A stretch of 64,000 bases of DNA from Diploptera punctata (GCA_030220185.1 JASPKZ010010238.1:1027501-1091500), one strand, 5' to 3'; positions 1 to 10,746 are shown, numbered from the stretch's first letter. Numbers and translations are program-made. Notes: generated from the sequence alone by a model not told the origin.

Positions 1-239
1 TTTCGTTTTTAATTGTTACATGAATTTATGGGTTCTACTTCTATTACATTTTATATACAAAATAATGTGCAATATTTTAAGGGGATCGACTGGTGAATTT
101 CATTTTTTTTATTTAGTTTTCGTCTGATTGTTTTGAATTTTATATCACATATATTATGTGTTTATAGAAACCTTTCTGTAATATTTGGTGTTTATAAGTA
201 AAATAGTTTCAGAATTATGATTTTTTAAACTGTATGTTT

Positions 240-497
240 GGGGGCACGCCGTAGCGTAGAGGTTAAGGCACTGCGCTACAAGTTGGAAGGTCGAGGGTTC
301 GAGTCCCGGTGGGGTCAGGATTTTTAAACTGACCCAAACCTTCTGGCGGCACTATGGCCCTGGGATCGACTCAGCCTCTAACTGACTCTTGTTCTGGGGT
401 AAAGGCGGCCATCACGCAGGGCTGACAACCCGGCTGACATCAAGTGCCGATTATCAAGAGGCCCCAAGGGCCTCCTGAGGCCTGTAGTGGGATCACT
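240..497 (+). mobile_element. SINE-A, tRNA-derived SINE inserted in T1
   Basis: The tRNA-like head has a Pol III A box (TAGCGTAGAGG) and B box (GGTTCGAGTCC), followed by a family-specific body. It is flanked by a 19-bp duplication with one difference (221-239 and 498-516, TTTTTTAAACTRTATGTTT). This shows target-primed insertion. The copy lacks about 30 bp of body present in the others. Confidence 0.85.
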
Positions 498-763
498 TTT
501 TTTAAACTATATGTTTAATATTTTCTAAATAAAATTCTACTTATGATGCATTTTTAAATATTATCTGATGAAATTTGAGATTCAGAGTCTTTATGATTGC
601 ACTAAACATATTTGCTGTGCAAAAAATATTCTTAAATGAAAAATACTGTTTATTTTTTATTTTTGTAAAAACAAATATTTTTTACCACTCTCATTATTTT
701 TTCCATCTCAATTTAAAAGAAGACATATGTCTTAGACTAGTAAATGCATATATTGGGGAGTCT

Positions 764-1184
764 TACTTACTTACTTACTCACTGGCACTATCGAACCCGT
801 AGGTTCATGGCCGCGCGGACATAAGCTCTCCATACATCCCTATCCTGAGCCAATGCTTTCCAATCATCCCCTGTATAATCTACTTCCCTCAAATCATAGT
901 TAATGTTGTTCTCCCACCTCATTCTTGGTCTACCAACTGGGCGTTTTCCTTCTGGCTTTCCTGCAAGAAGTCTCCATGCACGTCTTTCATTCCCCATACA
1001 CGCAACATGTCCTGCCCATCGCAGTCTACAAGACTTAACTGTTCTTATTATATCTGGCTTCCTATAAAGACCATGTAGTTCATTGTTATGTAGTCTTCTC
1101 CATTCACCTGTCTGTTCATCTCTCTTTGGTCCAAAAATTTTCCTAAGAACTTTATTCTCAAATACTCGTAATCTCCTTTCCTCC
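764..1184 (-). pseudogene. LINE-A (RTE-like) 3' fragment, 5'-truncated, in T1
   Basis: Reading the minus strand gives the C-terminal end of a LINE ORF2: an EERRLRVFENKVLRKIFGPK block, then WAGHVACMGNERRAW, then GRPRMRWENNINYDL and a stop. The tail is (TAAG)n, seen here as CTTA repeats. A perfect 12-bp TSD (ATTGGGGAGTCT, 752-763 and 1185-1196) shows a clean 421-bp insertion. The apparent 169-codon frame 788-1297 begins in flanking T1 sequence and is not a gene. This C-terminal domain follows the reverse transcriptase in RTE-type elements; its function is not established. Confidence 0.9.
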
Positions 1185-1599
1185 ATTGGGGAGTCTAACC
1201 ACAAAATTTCACTTTGATAGCATAAAAATTTCATCGTAAGGAGCATTTTAAGTTTTGGAAAAATATCAAAAAAATGGAAACAGAAAAAAAAACGCATTTT
1301 AAAATTTAAGTAGTAAAGCTGAACATATGTGGAAGGGTATTTAAACTCTTACGTCACGGACTCAATTTTTCTCCGACAGTAGATATGTTTCACTTGAAAA
1401 TGATCCTAAAAAATCAGAGTCATTAAAAAGCAAATAAACAAAAAAAATCATTTTTTTGCCAATTTTTTAAACATTAACACCAGTCGGTCCCCTTAACTTC
1501 CCAATATATTCCTCTTACGGTATGCTTTCTTATGTAATTTCTATAATAATTTTCACTTTTAATTTCTTGGGGGTAATTATAATCAAAACATCCTACAAA

Positions 1600-1602
1600 C
1601 AT

Positions 1603-1656
<54 letters not shown>

Positions 1657-1745
1657 TTGTTTATTGTGACAGAATTAAGGCCGTAGGGCCTAATCTTCCA
1701 CTCAATCACCATAAATATACAAGTACATACTTACAATATATATTT
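1600..1745 (-). mobile_element. LINE-L 3' end with (AAT)n tail
   Basis: An (AAT)n microsatellite at 1601-1656 leads into TTTATTGTGACAGAATTAAGGCC and a cttccactcaa block. The same arrangement recurs at 45508-45720 and 47456 onward. This pattern is expected for the 3' end, seen in reverse, of a LINE with a trinucleotide tail. No coding sequence remains here. Confidence 0.6.
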
Positions 1746-1748
1746 ATA

Positions 1749-2291
1749 CTAGAAGTCCCGGTCACGCGTTGCTGTGGCTAGGGTGTACGTTAAAAATTTA
1801 AATTAAATTGCTGTCATTCAGCCAGATTACTTAAAACTAATACTTACACATGAAGTTAATAATATTGAAAATAAAATAAACACTGAACACACTTAAATTT
1901 TGAAATAATCAGTATTTGTAATTCAATTGAAATTCGCGGTTGCAACAAAAAGCACAGCATCTGGATCTCTCATTGTTAAATAATTTACCAATTACCTTAC
2001 CAAATTACCTTACACCGCCATCTGTTAGAATCGTATGGAACTCACAGATAATTACACCGCCATCTGTTAGAATTGTATGGAACTCACAGATAATTATAAC
2101 TCTTTGTTAAATAATAAACAAATAATTTACAAAAAAAAATAATACGACTATAAATTTAGTTATAAACTACCCTAAGTCTCAAGTTGGATCAAACTGCACA
2201 CAGTGTGCAAAATTTTATTAAAATCGGTTCAGTAGTTTGGGATTCCATCGCGGACAAACAACGTGACACGAAATTTTTATATATTAAGATT
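1749..2291 (+). mobile_element. D2: non-autonomous interspersed element
   Basis: It starts AGAAGTCCCGGTCACGCGTTG and ends with AAAATCGGTTCAGTAGTTTG and TTTTTATATATTAAGA. This head and tail style is shared with D and is common in arthropod short elements. A ~41-bp direct repeat (ACACCGCCATCTGTTAGAAT and following) occurs at about 2013-2052 and 2054-2093. No ORF is visible. Superfamily not assigned. Confidence 0.5.
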
Positions 2292-2649
2292 TACAATATA
2301 CTAATTAAGTAATTATAATGAATTATAATTATTTATATACATATTTTTAATGTTTACACATCTTTCTGTGCCTAAAGTTTTATTTTCTGTTATAACTAGA
2401 TTGTAATGTAAGCGTGGTTCTTAAAAAAACATAAAAATTATATATGTCTGAACTTTTGAAATTTCTGTATTGTATTATGTTAGGTAATATATAATTATAC
2501 AACCCTATAAAAAGAAATCTACTGCTTTAGGTATAAAATCTTGTTCTTATGTATCTTGCAAAAAATAAAATTCTGATGATTATAGATACAGTTTCTATGT
2601 ACATATTTACAAAAATGAAGAAGTGGGATTTCATAATTATAAAGTATTA
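2292..2649. other. AT-rich sequence, nothing recognised
   Basis: No open frame, RNA gene or repeat shared elsewhere in the window was seen. Composition resembles the surrounding non-coding DNA. Confidence 0.5.
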
Positions 2650-4307
2650 GCTAATACCCGGCGTGCGCTGCTACGCCTAAATAAATGAAATTTAATGTGT
2701 TTTTATGTTTAGTTGAAGTAAAAGCAAAAATAATTATATTTTTTTAGATACCCCGTGCTGATTACCTGGCGTTGCCCAGGAATCTACTTATCCCGATCTT
2801 CTTGACATAAATGATCTGAAATGTGAAAATTAATATGTTTTATGTTTAGATAAATAGGTATAAGGAAAGATTTATACCGTAGTTATTTTTAGATACCCCG
2901 TGATTTTTACCCGGCGTTGTCCGGGAATCTACTCGTCCTGATCTTGGCATAAATGAGCTGAAGACAAAAATTAATGTACTTCTTATGATTAGTTGAATAA
3001 GTAAAATGAAAAATAATTATAAATGTATATCGTAATTATTTTAAGATTCCCCGTGTTGATTACCCGGTGTTTCCCGGGAATCTACTTATCTCGATCTTCT
3101 TGGCATAAATGAGCTAAAACACAAAATTTGTTATTGTGAGTTATCCGTAAGAATATCAGCCATTTGCTGCTATGCGTGCACAGGAATCTACTTAATTGTC
3201 TCGATATTCTTGGCATCAATGAAAGACAAAAATGGTTATTGTGAGTTATCCGTAAGAGATAAACATATGCTGTCGCGGAATTTTTTGTAGACTTTTTGAA
3301 ATATTCAATTCTGTGTACATTAATTTTGCATATTTGTTACGGTTTAGGCAGCGTAAGCCATTTAAGCGTACAAAGAGCTACTTTTTTCACGTTTTCCACT
3401 ACAAAGGGCGTTTTTTAAGGCTGTAGAAGTTGAGTATCAAAACTCTCGTATAGTCTATGTTCATCCCGGGAATCTCCTGAACATTTTGCAAAAAGCCCCA
3501 TCACAATCGGATCAACGGTATGGCCGCGCATAAAATACAAACAACTCAACTAACTAACTCAATGGCACTATCGAACCCGTAGGTTCATGGCCGCACGGAC
3601 ATAAGCTCTCCATATATCCCTATACTGAGCCAATGTTTTCCAATCATCACCTGTATAATCTACTTCTCTCAAATCATAGTTAATGTTATTCTCCCACCTC
3701 ATTCTTGGTCTACCAAGTGGGCGTTTTCTCTCTGGTTTTCCTACAAGAATCTTCCATGCACGTCTTTCATTCGCCATTCGTGCCACATGTCCTGCCCATC
3801 GGAGTCTACGAGACTTAACTGTTCTCATTATATCTGGCTTCCTATAAAGACCATGTAATTAACTGTTATGCAGTCTTTTCCATTCACCTGTCTGTTCATC
3901 TCACTTTGGTCCAAAATTTTTCCTAAAACTTTATTCTCAAATACTCGTAATCCCCTTTCCTGCCTTAAAGTAAGAGTCCAAGTTTCGCATCCATATAATA
4001 TAACTGGGGCTAAGGGGTAGTGACGTGTGTATAACCTCTCCTACCCAATTCTCATCCTCACTTTCTCGTGGTACAACCCGTTTTCACAAAAGAGGCTCTG
4101 AGGACCGAGTCACGGCGGTATAACCGTTCCATCGGGTACTGAGTAAATGCAGTATCCTAATGTCTGTCCAGAGACTAAAAGGTAGCAGCCCTACCATTGG
4201 ACTACTTAGCGTCGGGCCAGTAACCTGTCCTAAGGAACTTCAAAACTACTTTCAAAGTCTCAACACGAAAAAATCCAGAAGGAATTGAAATATGAATACC
4301 CAAACAA

Positions 4308-5135
4308 ATGTTAAGATATCAACCTGCAGGAAGAAGAAGACCAGGACGTCCACTCAAAAGACTTCTGGATGGTGAGGCCAACACGCACACACTATTGAGT
4401 AACACTAAGAAATTAGGACTGGAAGTAAATATCAGTAAAACTAAATATATGGTCACACGTAGAAATACATTATATAAAGGAAATGGACAGCTAATGACAA
4501 ATGAGGGAAATTTTGAGGAATTGGCTGAATTCAAATACCTAGGAACAATGATCACAAATAGGAATGAGATGCACAAAGAAATTAAACATAGGCTCAATTC
4601 TGGAAATGCATGCTATTATGCATTGCAGAGACTTTTGATGTCCCAACTCCTTTCAAAAAACGTTAAGCTGAAAATATATAAAACTATTATTCTACCAGTT
4701 ATATTATATGGGTGCGAAACATGGACTCTTACTTTAAGGGAGGAAAGGAGATTACGAGTATTTGAGAATAAAGTTCTTAGGAAAATTTTTGGACCAAAGA
4801 GAGATGAACAGACAGGTGAATGGAGAAGACTACATAACAATGAACTACATGGTCTTTATAGGAAGCCAGATATAATAAGAACAGTTAAGTCCCGTAGACT
4901 GCGATGGGCAGGACATGTTGCGCGTATGGGGAATGAAAGACGTGCATGGAAACTTCTTGTAGGAAAGCCAGAAGGAAAACGCCCAGTTGGTAGACCAAGA
5001 ATGAGGTGGGAGAACAACATTAACTATGATTTGAGGGAAGTAGATTATACAGGGAATGATTGGAAAGCATTAGCTCAGGATAGGGATGTATGGAGAGCTT
5101 ATGTCCGCACGGCCATGAACCTACGGGTTCGATAG
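4308..5135 (+). pseudogene. Chimeric 275-codon ORF: LINE-B start fused to LINE-A C-terminus
   Basis: Codons 1-23 come from LINE-B (QPAGRRRPGRPLKRLLDG). From about codon 24 the frame is LINE-A: the end of the RT palm and thumb (LLSNTKKLGLEVNISKTKYM, FKYLGTMITNRNEMHKEIK), then the LYGCETWTL block and the GHVARM C-terminal domain, ending at the normal LINE-A stop. The catalytic YADD is absent because LINE-A is truncated just after it. The junction at 4374/4375 is the insertion point of LINE-A in LINE-B. The open frame is therefore an accident of insertion, not a gene. Confidence 0.85.
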
Positions 5136-5160
5136 TGCCAGTGGGTAAGTAAGTAAATAA
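4375..5160 (+). mobile_element. LINE-A copy (+) nested in LINE-B 3' end
   Basis: It starts at AGGCCAACACGCACACACTA and ends with GGTAAGTAAGTAAATAA. LINE-B resumes at GTTTCTCTTGA (compare GATGGTGTTTCTCTTAAGG, uninterrupted, at 58912). No TSD longer than a base is apparent. Confidence 0.8.
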
Positions 5161-5309
5161 GTTTCTCTTGACACCGAAACAGGTCAACAAATGGCCTAAA
5201 TTCGTGAATGTACTATGATGATGATGATAATATAACTGGTAGAATAATAGTTTTATATATTTTCAGTTTAATAAAATACAAACGAACATTAATTTTTATA
5301 TATTAGATA

Positions 5310-6052
5310 ATAAAAAACTACATTCAGATATTAATTGAGATACACGGTATTTTTTTTTTCTGCTGTGGATAGGTGTTTATTGTTCTTTATGTATTGTAAC
5401 AGCAGTCTGAGTATAAATTTTCGTAGTGAAAACTGTCAGCTACGTGAATTAAAATAGGCAGGAAATTTTAATTATGTTCATTTGAATTTTTTGCTCAGGA
5501 AATGAAACAACTTAAAATTCAACTCCAACTCTTTCGCAATTAATTCATTCCACTTGTGATCTAAGTAAAACTTGAGATTTGTAAGAGGTAAAGTTGGTTG
5601 TCTTTCTCAAGACTTTTAAGTTTTAAGGAATTCGTTAGCTGTTTCATTTCTCTGTCCAAGTAACAACTCTCTCCAAATCAAGGCTACTCAATTAGGGGAA
5701 AAAAAATCAGTATCAGCCCTTGAGATTGACAAGAAAAGTTAGAAGAAATTTCTCCCCATCCTGTGAAACCTGACGTGAATTCTTTTGCTTGTGTTCGCAA
5801 TTCGAATTCAAAAACATTCTGTTGTATAACTGAACTAAATTCCGGAAATTTTATATAATGTTCATCGAAATTCTCTTTAATTTTCTATTTACCCATTTCA
5901 TTGTTTGTTTTTTAAATAATAATTCTCATTAAGTCAATGTAAAGAATTGTGACGCACGTGGCGTTCCATTTTATTTTCAAATGCAAGCTTCCCTATTCTC
6001 TTGATGTATAAGTATTATTTTTGAGTGAATATTTTCTATCATATTATGTTTA
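5310..6052. other. AT-rich sequence, nothing recognised
   Basis: No coding frame or recurring repeat was recognised in this stretch. Confidence 0.45.
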
Positions 6053-6832
6053 TCATAAGTAATGCCACGAGTGATTTTGAATTTATCTAGAGAATTTGGA
6101 AATCAAGAGTGGCATTTGTTAGGACTATTTAACAAATACAATTAATCTGTTTACTCAAAATCATTATTTAACTATAGTTATTTTAAAATATTTATATATT
6201 AATGTAAACGGCGATGTTTGAAAACAAATGAGAAACGATTGGTACGCTTAATTTGCTTCTTTTGTTCATCACTGCAACCAGATCATATTATTTATTGCCA
6301 AAGGATCGAAATATTGTAAGAATGCACCCTAGTGGAGAAATTTATAACCAACATTTTAGGTATTAACAAGCGAATGTTGACAAATCAAGAGCTTCAGAAC
6401 ATTTGAATACTACTACTACTACTAGGTATTAATTAATTTCTGATGTCCTGTGATGTAAATATGTTAATTATATTTTTCTGCAACGTTATTTCCTGCAAAA
6501 TAATTCGTTTAAGAAAGTGCAAACAGTGTTTTGTTTTCTTTTTGGTGGTATAATCAATTGCTACAAATGTTTTTATATTAACTCCCACAAGCGCTATGTG
6601 TTGACATTCATGCACTATATATACAATCCTGTAGCCGTATTTATTAGAGAGTCAGTCACTGCAAAATAATGCTACGTCCTATTCAGAATGTTAAATTGGA
6701 GGTGATTTCTTTATTATGATAAACTTTAGTTGGTAAATTCTAGGCGAAACACGACTGTGATTGGTTGTAAATCAAAAATCATTTAAATGTGATTGGTCAT
6801 TGACTCTCATTTGGGGCATAAGTTAAGTAGTC
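6053..6832 (+). mobile_element. M repeat copy 1
   Basis: It begins CATAAGTAATGCCACGAGTG and ends CATTTGGGGCATAAGTTAAG. The first ~130 bp form an imperfect hairpin (TGCCACGAGTGATTT against AAATCAAGAGTGGCA). Near the 3' end are two ATTGG (CCAAT) boxes ~34 bp apart. There is no coding capacity. This is probably a non-autonomous DNA transposon of unassigned superfamily. Confidence 0.65.
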
Positions 6833-6959
6833 ACTTCAAATTAATATAGTATACCCATTGGAGAATAATGCATAAATATTAATTATTTTAAAATGGCCAA
6901 TTACTTTCCCTTGCTTTCAGTTACATTTTTCATTCAAAACTATCGTATATCCGGTTATT

Positions 6960-7130
6960 ATAAGATATATTTTATTATATAAAACTTTCCTTATTAGAGG
7001 ATTGCCACAAGGACAAAACGATACAGACAATTAATTTCCAAAATTGATTGAATACATTTTGTAAATATCTACATTAAAACATTTCAAATTTAATTGAAGT
7101 ATATTCTATGAAGTACAAATTTTGTAAAGA
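6960..7130 (+). repeat. N repeat, also at 63575-63725
   Basis: AAAACTTTCC, AGGATTGCCACAAGGACAAA, ACAGACAATTAATTT and TTGAAGTATATTCTAT occur in the same order at both sites. The two sites lie ~56 kb apart. Nature unknown. Confidence 0.6.
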
Positions 7131-7299
7131 TGGTTTCTTAAAATTGAAATTGATCCTCTAATGGCAGCGATGACAATTTTATAAAGGTACACTCTGTCCA
7201 AATCTAAGAAATTCCAAAATTTAGCTACGAATTCTGGTATAATACCGCTTGACCCAATCGTCAATCCTGTGACAGTTATACTATAGAATTGGTATTTAT

Positions 7300-8021
7300 A
7301 ATAAGTAATGCCACGAGTGGAGTGAATTTATCTAGAGAATTTGGAAATCCAGAGTGACATTTGTTAGGACTATTTAGCGAATAAAATTAAGCTGTTTTTC
7401 TCACAAATCATTATTTAAATATAGTTATTTTAAAATATTTAATTATTTAATGTAAACGGCGATGTTTGAAAACAAGTGAGAATCAATGTTTGAAAACAAA
7501 TGAGGAACGATTGTAATGTTTGTTCATCACTGCAACCAGATCATATTATTTATTGCTAAATGATGGCAATATTGTTTAGAATGCACCCTGGTGGAGAAAT
7601 TTATAACCAACATTATAGGTATTAATTCATTTCTGATGTCCTATGATGTAAATATGTCAATTATATTTTCCTTGCAACGTTATTTCCTGGGAAATAATTC
7701 GTTTAAGAAAGTGCAAACAATGGTTTCTTTTTTTGTGGTATAATAAATTGCTACAAATGTTTTTTATATTATATCTTCCGCAACCACTATCAGCTGAAAT
7801 TCGTGTAGTATATTTAAAATCGTGGTAGCCGAGTTTCTGCATGAGTCAGTCACTGCAAAATAATGCTGTGACCTATTTAGAATGTTAAAAAGGAGGAGCT
7901 TTCTTTCATATGGTAAACTTGTTTGATAATTCGAGGTGGAACACGACTGTGATTGGTTGTAATTAAAAAATCATTGAAATGTGATTGGTCATTGAAACTC
8001 ATTTGGGGCATGAGTTAAATA
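7300..8021 (+). mobile_element. M repeat copy 2
   Basis: Same order of blocks as copy 1: the AAGTAATGCCACGAGTG start, GTAAACGGCGATGTTTGAAAA, CAACCAGATCATATTATTTA, twin ATTGG boxes and a GGGGCATGAGTTAAAT end. A short internal duplication (GAATCAATGTTTGAAAAC) is private to this copy. Confidence 0.65.
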
Positions 8022-8257
8022 TTCTTTGTAATAGTCAATTGTTGGCTCATATATGGCTTTCTTTTCAGAGTCAACTTCCTCAGGTTGGCCACTATGAGTC
8101 TAAAAATTGATTTTGAGATCTAATATCATACCAGTTTTTGAATATGGTCTAAATGCAATAATATCTATTCGTATATTACTCCCATTAGTGGCCACACCAT
8201 GCACGTCCTCATAATCTCGCAAGGCTTCTGCCATCATGTTTCGAATAGTGTGGTACC

Positions 8258-8583
8258 GAATGTTAAAAGATAACCATATGCTGTCGCGGACTTTTCTGAG
8301 GAGCGTTTTGAGATATTCAATTCCGTGTACATTTTGGTGTATTTGTTATGGTTTAGGCAGCGTAAGCCATTTAAGGGTAAAAAAAGGAAAATTTTCACGT
8401 TTTTCACTACAAAAGGTGTTTTTAAGGGTACAGGAGTTGAGTATAATAATTCTATTTTAGCCTATGTTCATCCCGGGAATCTCCTGAACATTTTGCAAAA
8501 AGTCCCATCACAATCGGTTCAACGGTATGGCCGCACATAAAGTTACAAACAAACAAATATTCATTTTTATATATTAGATTTTT
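8258..8583 (+). mobile_element. D element 3' part
   Basis: Matches the D interior and end: ATGCTGTCGCGGA, GTTTAGGCAGCGTAAGCCAT, CATCACAATCGGTTCAACGG and TTTTTATATATTAGAT. The two overlapping frames of about 71-74 codons here are read-through of the repeat. The 8022-8257 stretch before it shows nothing recognisable. Confidence 0.65.
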
Positions 8584-8787
8584 ATATATTAGATTATTAT
8601 TATTATTATTATTAATATTATTATTATTTTAGAGAAATAATAATGGAAATTGAAGGTACATAAACTCAATAATTTAACAAACTATGGACTATTTTTGGAA
8701 ATTGGGTTCAATAAAATGCCTAGTTAGCCTATAGACTTAATTATTTTAGCCCAGCTGATAAGTGAAATATGTAATTGCAATAGGCTA

Positions 8788-9304
8788 TCCAACTCCTTTC
8801 AAAAAACGTTAAACTGAAAATATATAAAACTATTATTCTACCAGTTATATTATATGGGTGCGAAACATGGACTCTTACTTTAAGGGAGGAAAGGAGATTA
8901 CAAGTATTTGAGAATAAAGTACTTAGGAAAATTTTTGGACCAAAGAGAGATGAACAGACAGGTGAATGGAGAAGACTACATAACAATGAACTACATGGTC
9001 TTTATAGGAAGCCAGATATAATAAGAACAGTTAAGTCTCGTAGACTGCGATGGGCAGGACATGTTGCACGTATGGGGAATGAAATACTTGCATGGAAGCT
9101 TCTTGTAGGAAAGCCAGAAGGAAAACGCCCAGTTGGTAGACCAAGAATGAGGTGGGAGAATAACATTAACTATGATTTGAGGGAAGTAGATTATACAGGG
9201 AATGATTGGAAAGTATTAGCTCAGGATAGGGATGTATGGAGAGCGTATGTCCGCGTGGCCATGAACCTACGGGTTCGATAGTGCCAGTGAGTAAGTAAGT
9301 AAGT
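8788..9304 (+). pseudogene. LINE-A 3' fragment with 9-bp TSD
   Basis: A 5'-truncated copy starting inside the LLSKNVKLKIY-encoding region and ending in GTAAGTAAGTAAGT. The TSD AATAGGCTA is at 8779-8787 and 9305-9313. The reading frame is intact to the normal stop (AMNLRVR). The truncation start differs from other copies, as expected for independent insertions. Confidence 0.9.
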
Positions 9305-9332
9305 AATAGGCTAAAACTGGTTTCTACGTAAT

Positions 9333-9645
9333 ATGAATAATAATTATCATCTTCTTCCTTCACGGATTAGGTTTTTGTCTGTTCCGATCTCACATCTGTT
9401 CAGCCCAGCGCTTTCTTGGTCTTCCTACCGATCTTCGTCCCCCGGGATTATACATCAGTGCCATCTTTGGTATCCCATCCTCTGTCTTTCTTTGCATATG
9501 TTTTATCCAACCGTTCCTGTGTTCTTCTGCTTGTTGAAGAAGTGGTTGTACTTTTAGTTCCTCTCTAATATTCTTACTTCTAATTTGTTCTTCTCTTGTA
9601 CAACTTTTCACAGCCAGTAGGAAGCTCATTTCCACTGCCTGAATT
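9333..9645 (-). pseudogene. LINE-F C-terminal fragment
   Basis: The minus frame 9390-9635 reads SKNIREELKVQPL, WIKHMQRK, then NPGGRRSVGRPRKRWAEQM. The order 'IREEL ... HMQRM ... GRR..GRPRKRW' is that of the C-terminus of RTE-type ORF2 proteins. It is distinct in sequence from LINE-A and LINE-B. Only about 80 codons remain. Confidence 0.7.
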
Positions 9646-10192
9646 TTACATTGGAATATAAATAATATGAGATATTTTAATATTCCTAAGAGTTTTGTAC
9701 TTACAGCCTGCCTTCACGCCGTTAAATATGAAAGATAGAACCATACCGTAAAGAGAATTATAAAAAAATCTAAAATGCGGAAGCTACTGTACAATTATTA
9801 TGTATCAGTTGGTTCAGATTATATTAAAACAAAATATTGTATTATATTACATCATCATCATCATCTATGTAATGGAAATTGTGTCACTTCTCGAACCTTA
9901 TCCCCTCTATGTCCGTCAGGGAAACATCCATTTTAATGGAAGTGTCCCCGACCGACTATATGGGAACTGTTCAATGGTGAACAGCAACTTCCGGCTATTT
10001 CTAGGGATTTCCAACCCTCTTTAGCCCTTTTGATTTAAGTATTTCGTCGTTGATATTTAATGTCTTGTTTGAACTTTGATAGTTCATCTTGATTGTAGTA
10101 ATATATATCCCCTGCTAACGACAACTATCCGTAGTCCGGTAACAAAGGTCCAGCGGTTGGGCACACCAATCTTGCACTCAGTTTCCAATTAA
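9646..10192. other. Mostly unassigned; possible LINE 3' end at ~9853-10130 (-)
   Basis: A short (ATC)n run at 9851-9865 precedes GC-richer sequence, the usual look of a reversed LINE 3' end with a trinucleotide tail. I cannot match it to another copy here, so the assignment is weak. Confidence 0.3.
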
Positions 10193-10389
10193 CCCTAAAA
10201 TTATTTATTTGAATGTAGCGGACCGCAGTGAAAACGGAATCTTGTATAACTGTTATTATTAGGTATATTGTATAATTAGACACATATTTAAGTGGTTTCC
10301 TTTTGTTCGTTTTCTTCTGATTTATTTAGAACATTTAATTAATTGGACCAACTGATGTATCCAAAAAGATACATTACGAATTTAAGGGG
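10193..10389 (-). mobile_element. P2: piggyBac-like MITE, copy 1
   Basis: The left end is TTAA then CCCTAAAATT. The right end is AATTTAAGGGG followed by a mutated target (GTAA). An internal hairpin lies near the right end (GATGTATCC, AAAAA, GATACAT). The same element in the other orientation is at 27806-28025. TTAA target plus CCC termini are piggyBac hallmarks; no transposase is present. Confidence 0.65.
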
Positions 10390-10430
10390 TAAAGAGACAA
10401 ATAAAATATATAAAATGTCTTTCAAGGGCA

Positions 10431-10435
<5 letters not shown>

Positions 10436-10509
<74 letters not shown>

Positions 10510-10530
10510 GGAGGGAGAGAGGGAGGGAGA
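10436..10530. repeat. (GA)n microsatellite
   Basis: About 90 bp of almost pure GA with a few GG interruptions. Frames across it (RERERER on one strand, SLSLSL on the other) are artefacts. Confidence 0.95.
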
Positions 10531-10746
10531 GGAAAATAATTACTCCTTCAACCACTTTCAACTTCACGATGGATTTTGAGGCTTTGTTGGTTGTGAAAGG
10601 CGCGCAAAGCAATAAAATAAGAAGAATAAAGCTTGTGCTATGACTGGAGTAACCTACGAACTACTTATAAAATATTTGATTTCGTAAAAACGAATTGAAA
10701 TTTTATCATGAAATTAGGAATATCACGGAAATAGGCATATTTTTCC

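Larger units (their letters stand above)
81..1492. mobile_element. T1: TTAA-flanked inverted-repeat DNA element, with two nested insertions
   Basis: Both ends sit against TTAA (77-80 and 1493-1496). The termini are inverted repeats: GGGGATCGACTGGTG on the left and the complement of CACCAGTCGGTCCCC on the right. A TTAA target is typical of piggyBac and Sola3 DNA transposons, but these termini start with GGGG, so the superfamily is uncertain. Removing the nested SINE-A and LINE-A leaves about 0.7 kb of AT-rich sequence with no transposase frame, so it is non-autonomous. A half copy lies at 25076-25463. Confidence 0.75.
4008..5226 (+). mobile_element. Composite retroposon ending in the LINE-B 3' end
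   Basis: It sits in LINE-A between two perfect copies of ATAATATAACTGG (3995-4007 and 5227-5239) and ends in (ATG)n. About 4290-4374 plus 5161-5226 match the 3' end of LINE-B as seen at 58840-58980 (AACCTGCAGGAAGAAG, CGTGAATGTACTATGATGATG). The first ~280 bp (4008-4290) has no LINE-B similarity that I can see. On its minus strand it contains TAGTCCAATGGTAGGGC, a weak A-box-like string. It may be a SINE head on a LINE tail, or a further insertion. Confidence 0.65.
3543..5270 (-). pseudogene. LINE-A fragment inserted in D, itself interrupted
   Basis: Two minus-strand LINE-A pieces (3543-4007 and 5240-5270) form one element. The outer TSD is ATAAAATACAAAC (3530-3542 and 5271-5283). Its largest frame, 3568-3828, encodes WAGHVARMANERRAWKILVG through AAMNLRVR. 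The element is 5'-truncated just upstream of the ILPVILYGC-encoding region and ends in a (TAAC/TTAG)-like tail. Confidence 0.88.
2650..5309 (+). mobile_element. D element with internal tandem modules, split by a LINE nest
   Basis: The head AATACCCGGCGTGCGCTGCT is at 2652. A ~150-bp module follows: CCCCGTG, TTACCCGGCGTTGCCCGG, AATCTACTTATC, GATCTTCTTGGCATAAATGA. It starts at about 2752, 2897 and 3049, with a fourth decayed copy at about 3169. The 3' part carries CATCACAATCGGATCAACGG and, after the nested insertion, ends at 5284-5309 with TTTTTATATATTAGAT. The insert at 3543-5270 is flanked by the D sequence ATAAAATACAAAC duplicated. A minus copy is at 20325-21530 and a 3' piece at 8258-8583. 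Confidence 0.7.

Noticed and set aside
788..1297. 169-codon minus-strand ORF
   Set aside because: It starts in T1 sequence and runs into a LINE-A insertion whose boundaries are fixed by a TSD.
10382..10612. ORFs across the (GA)n tract
   Set aside because: Pure dinucleotide-repeat translation.
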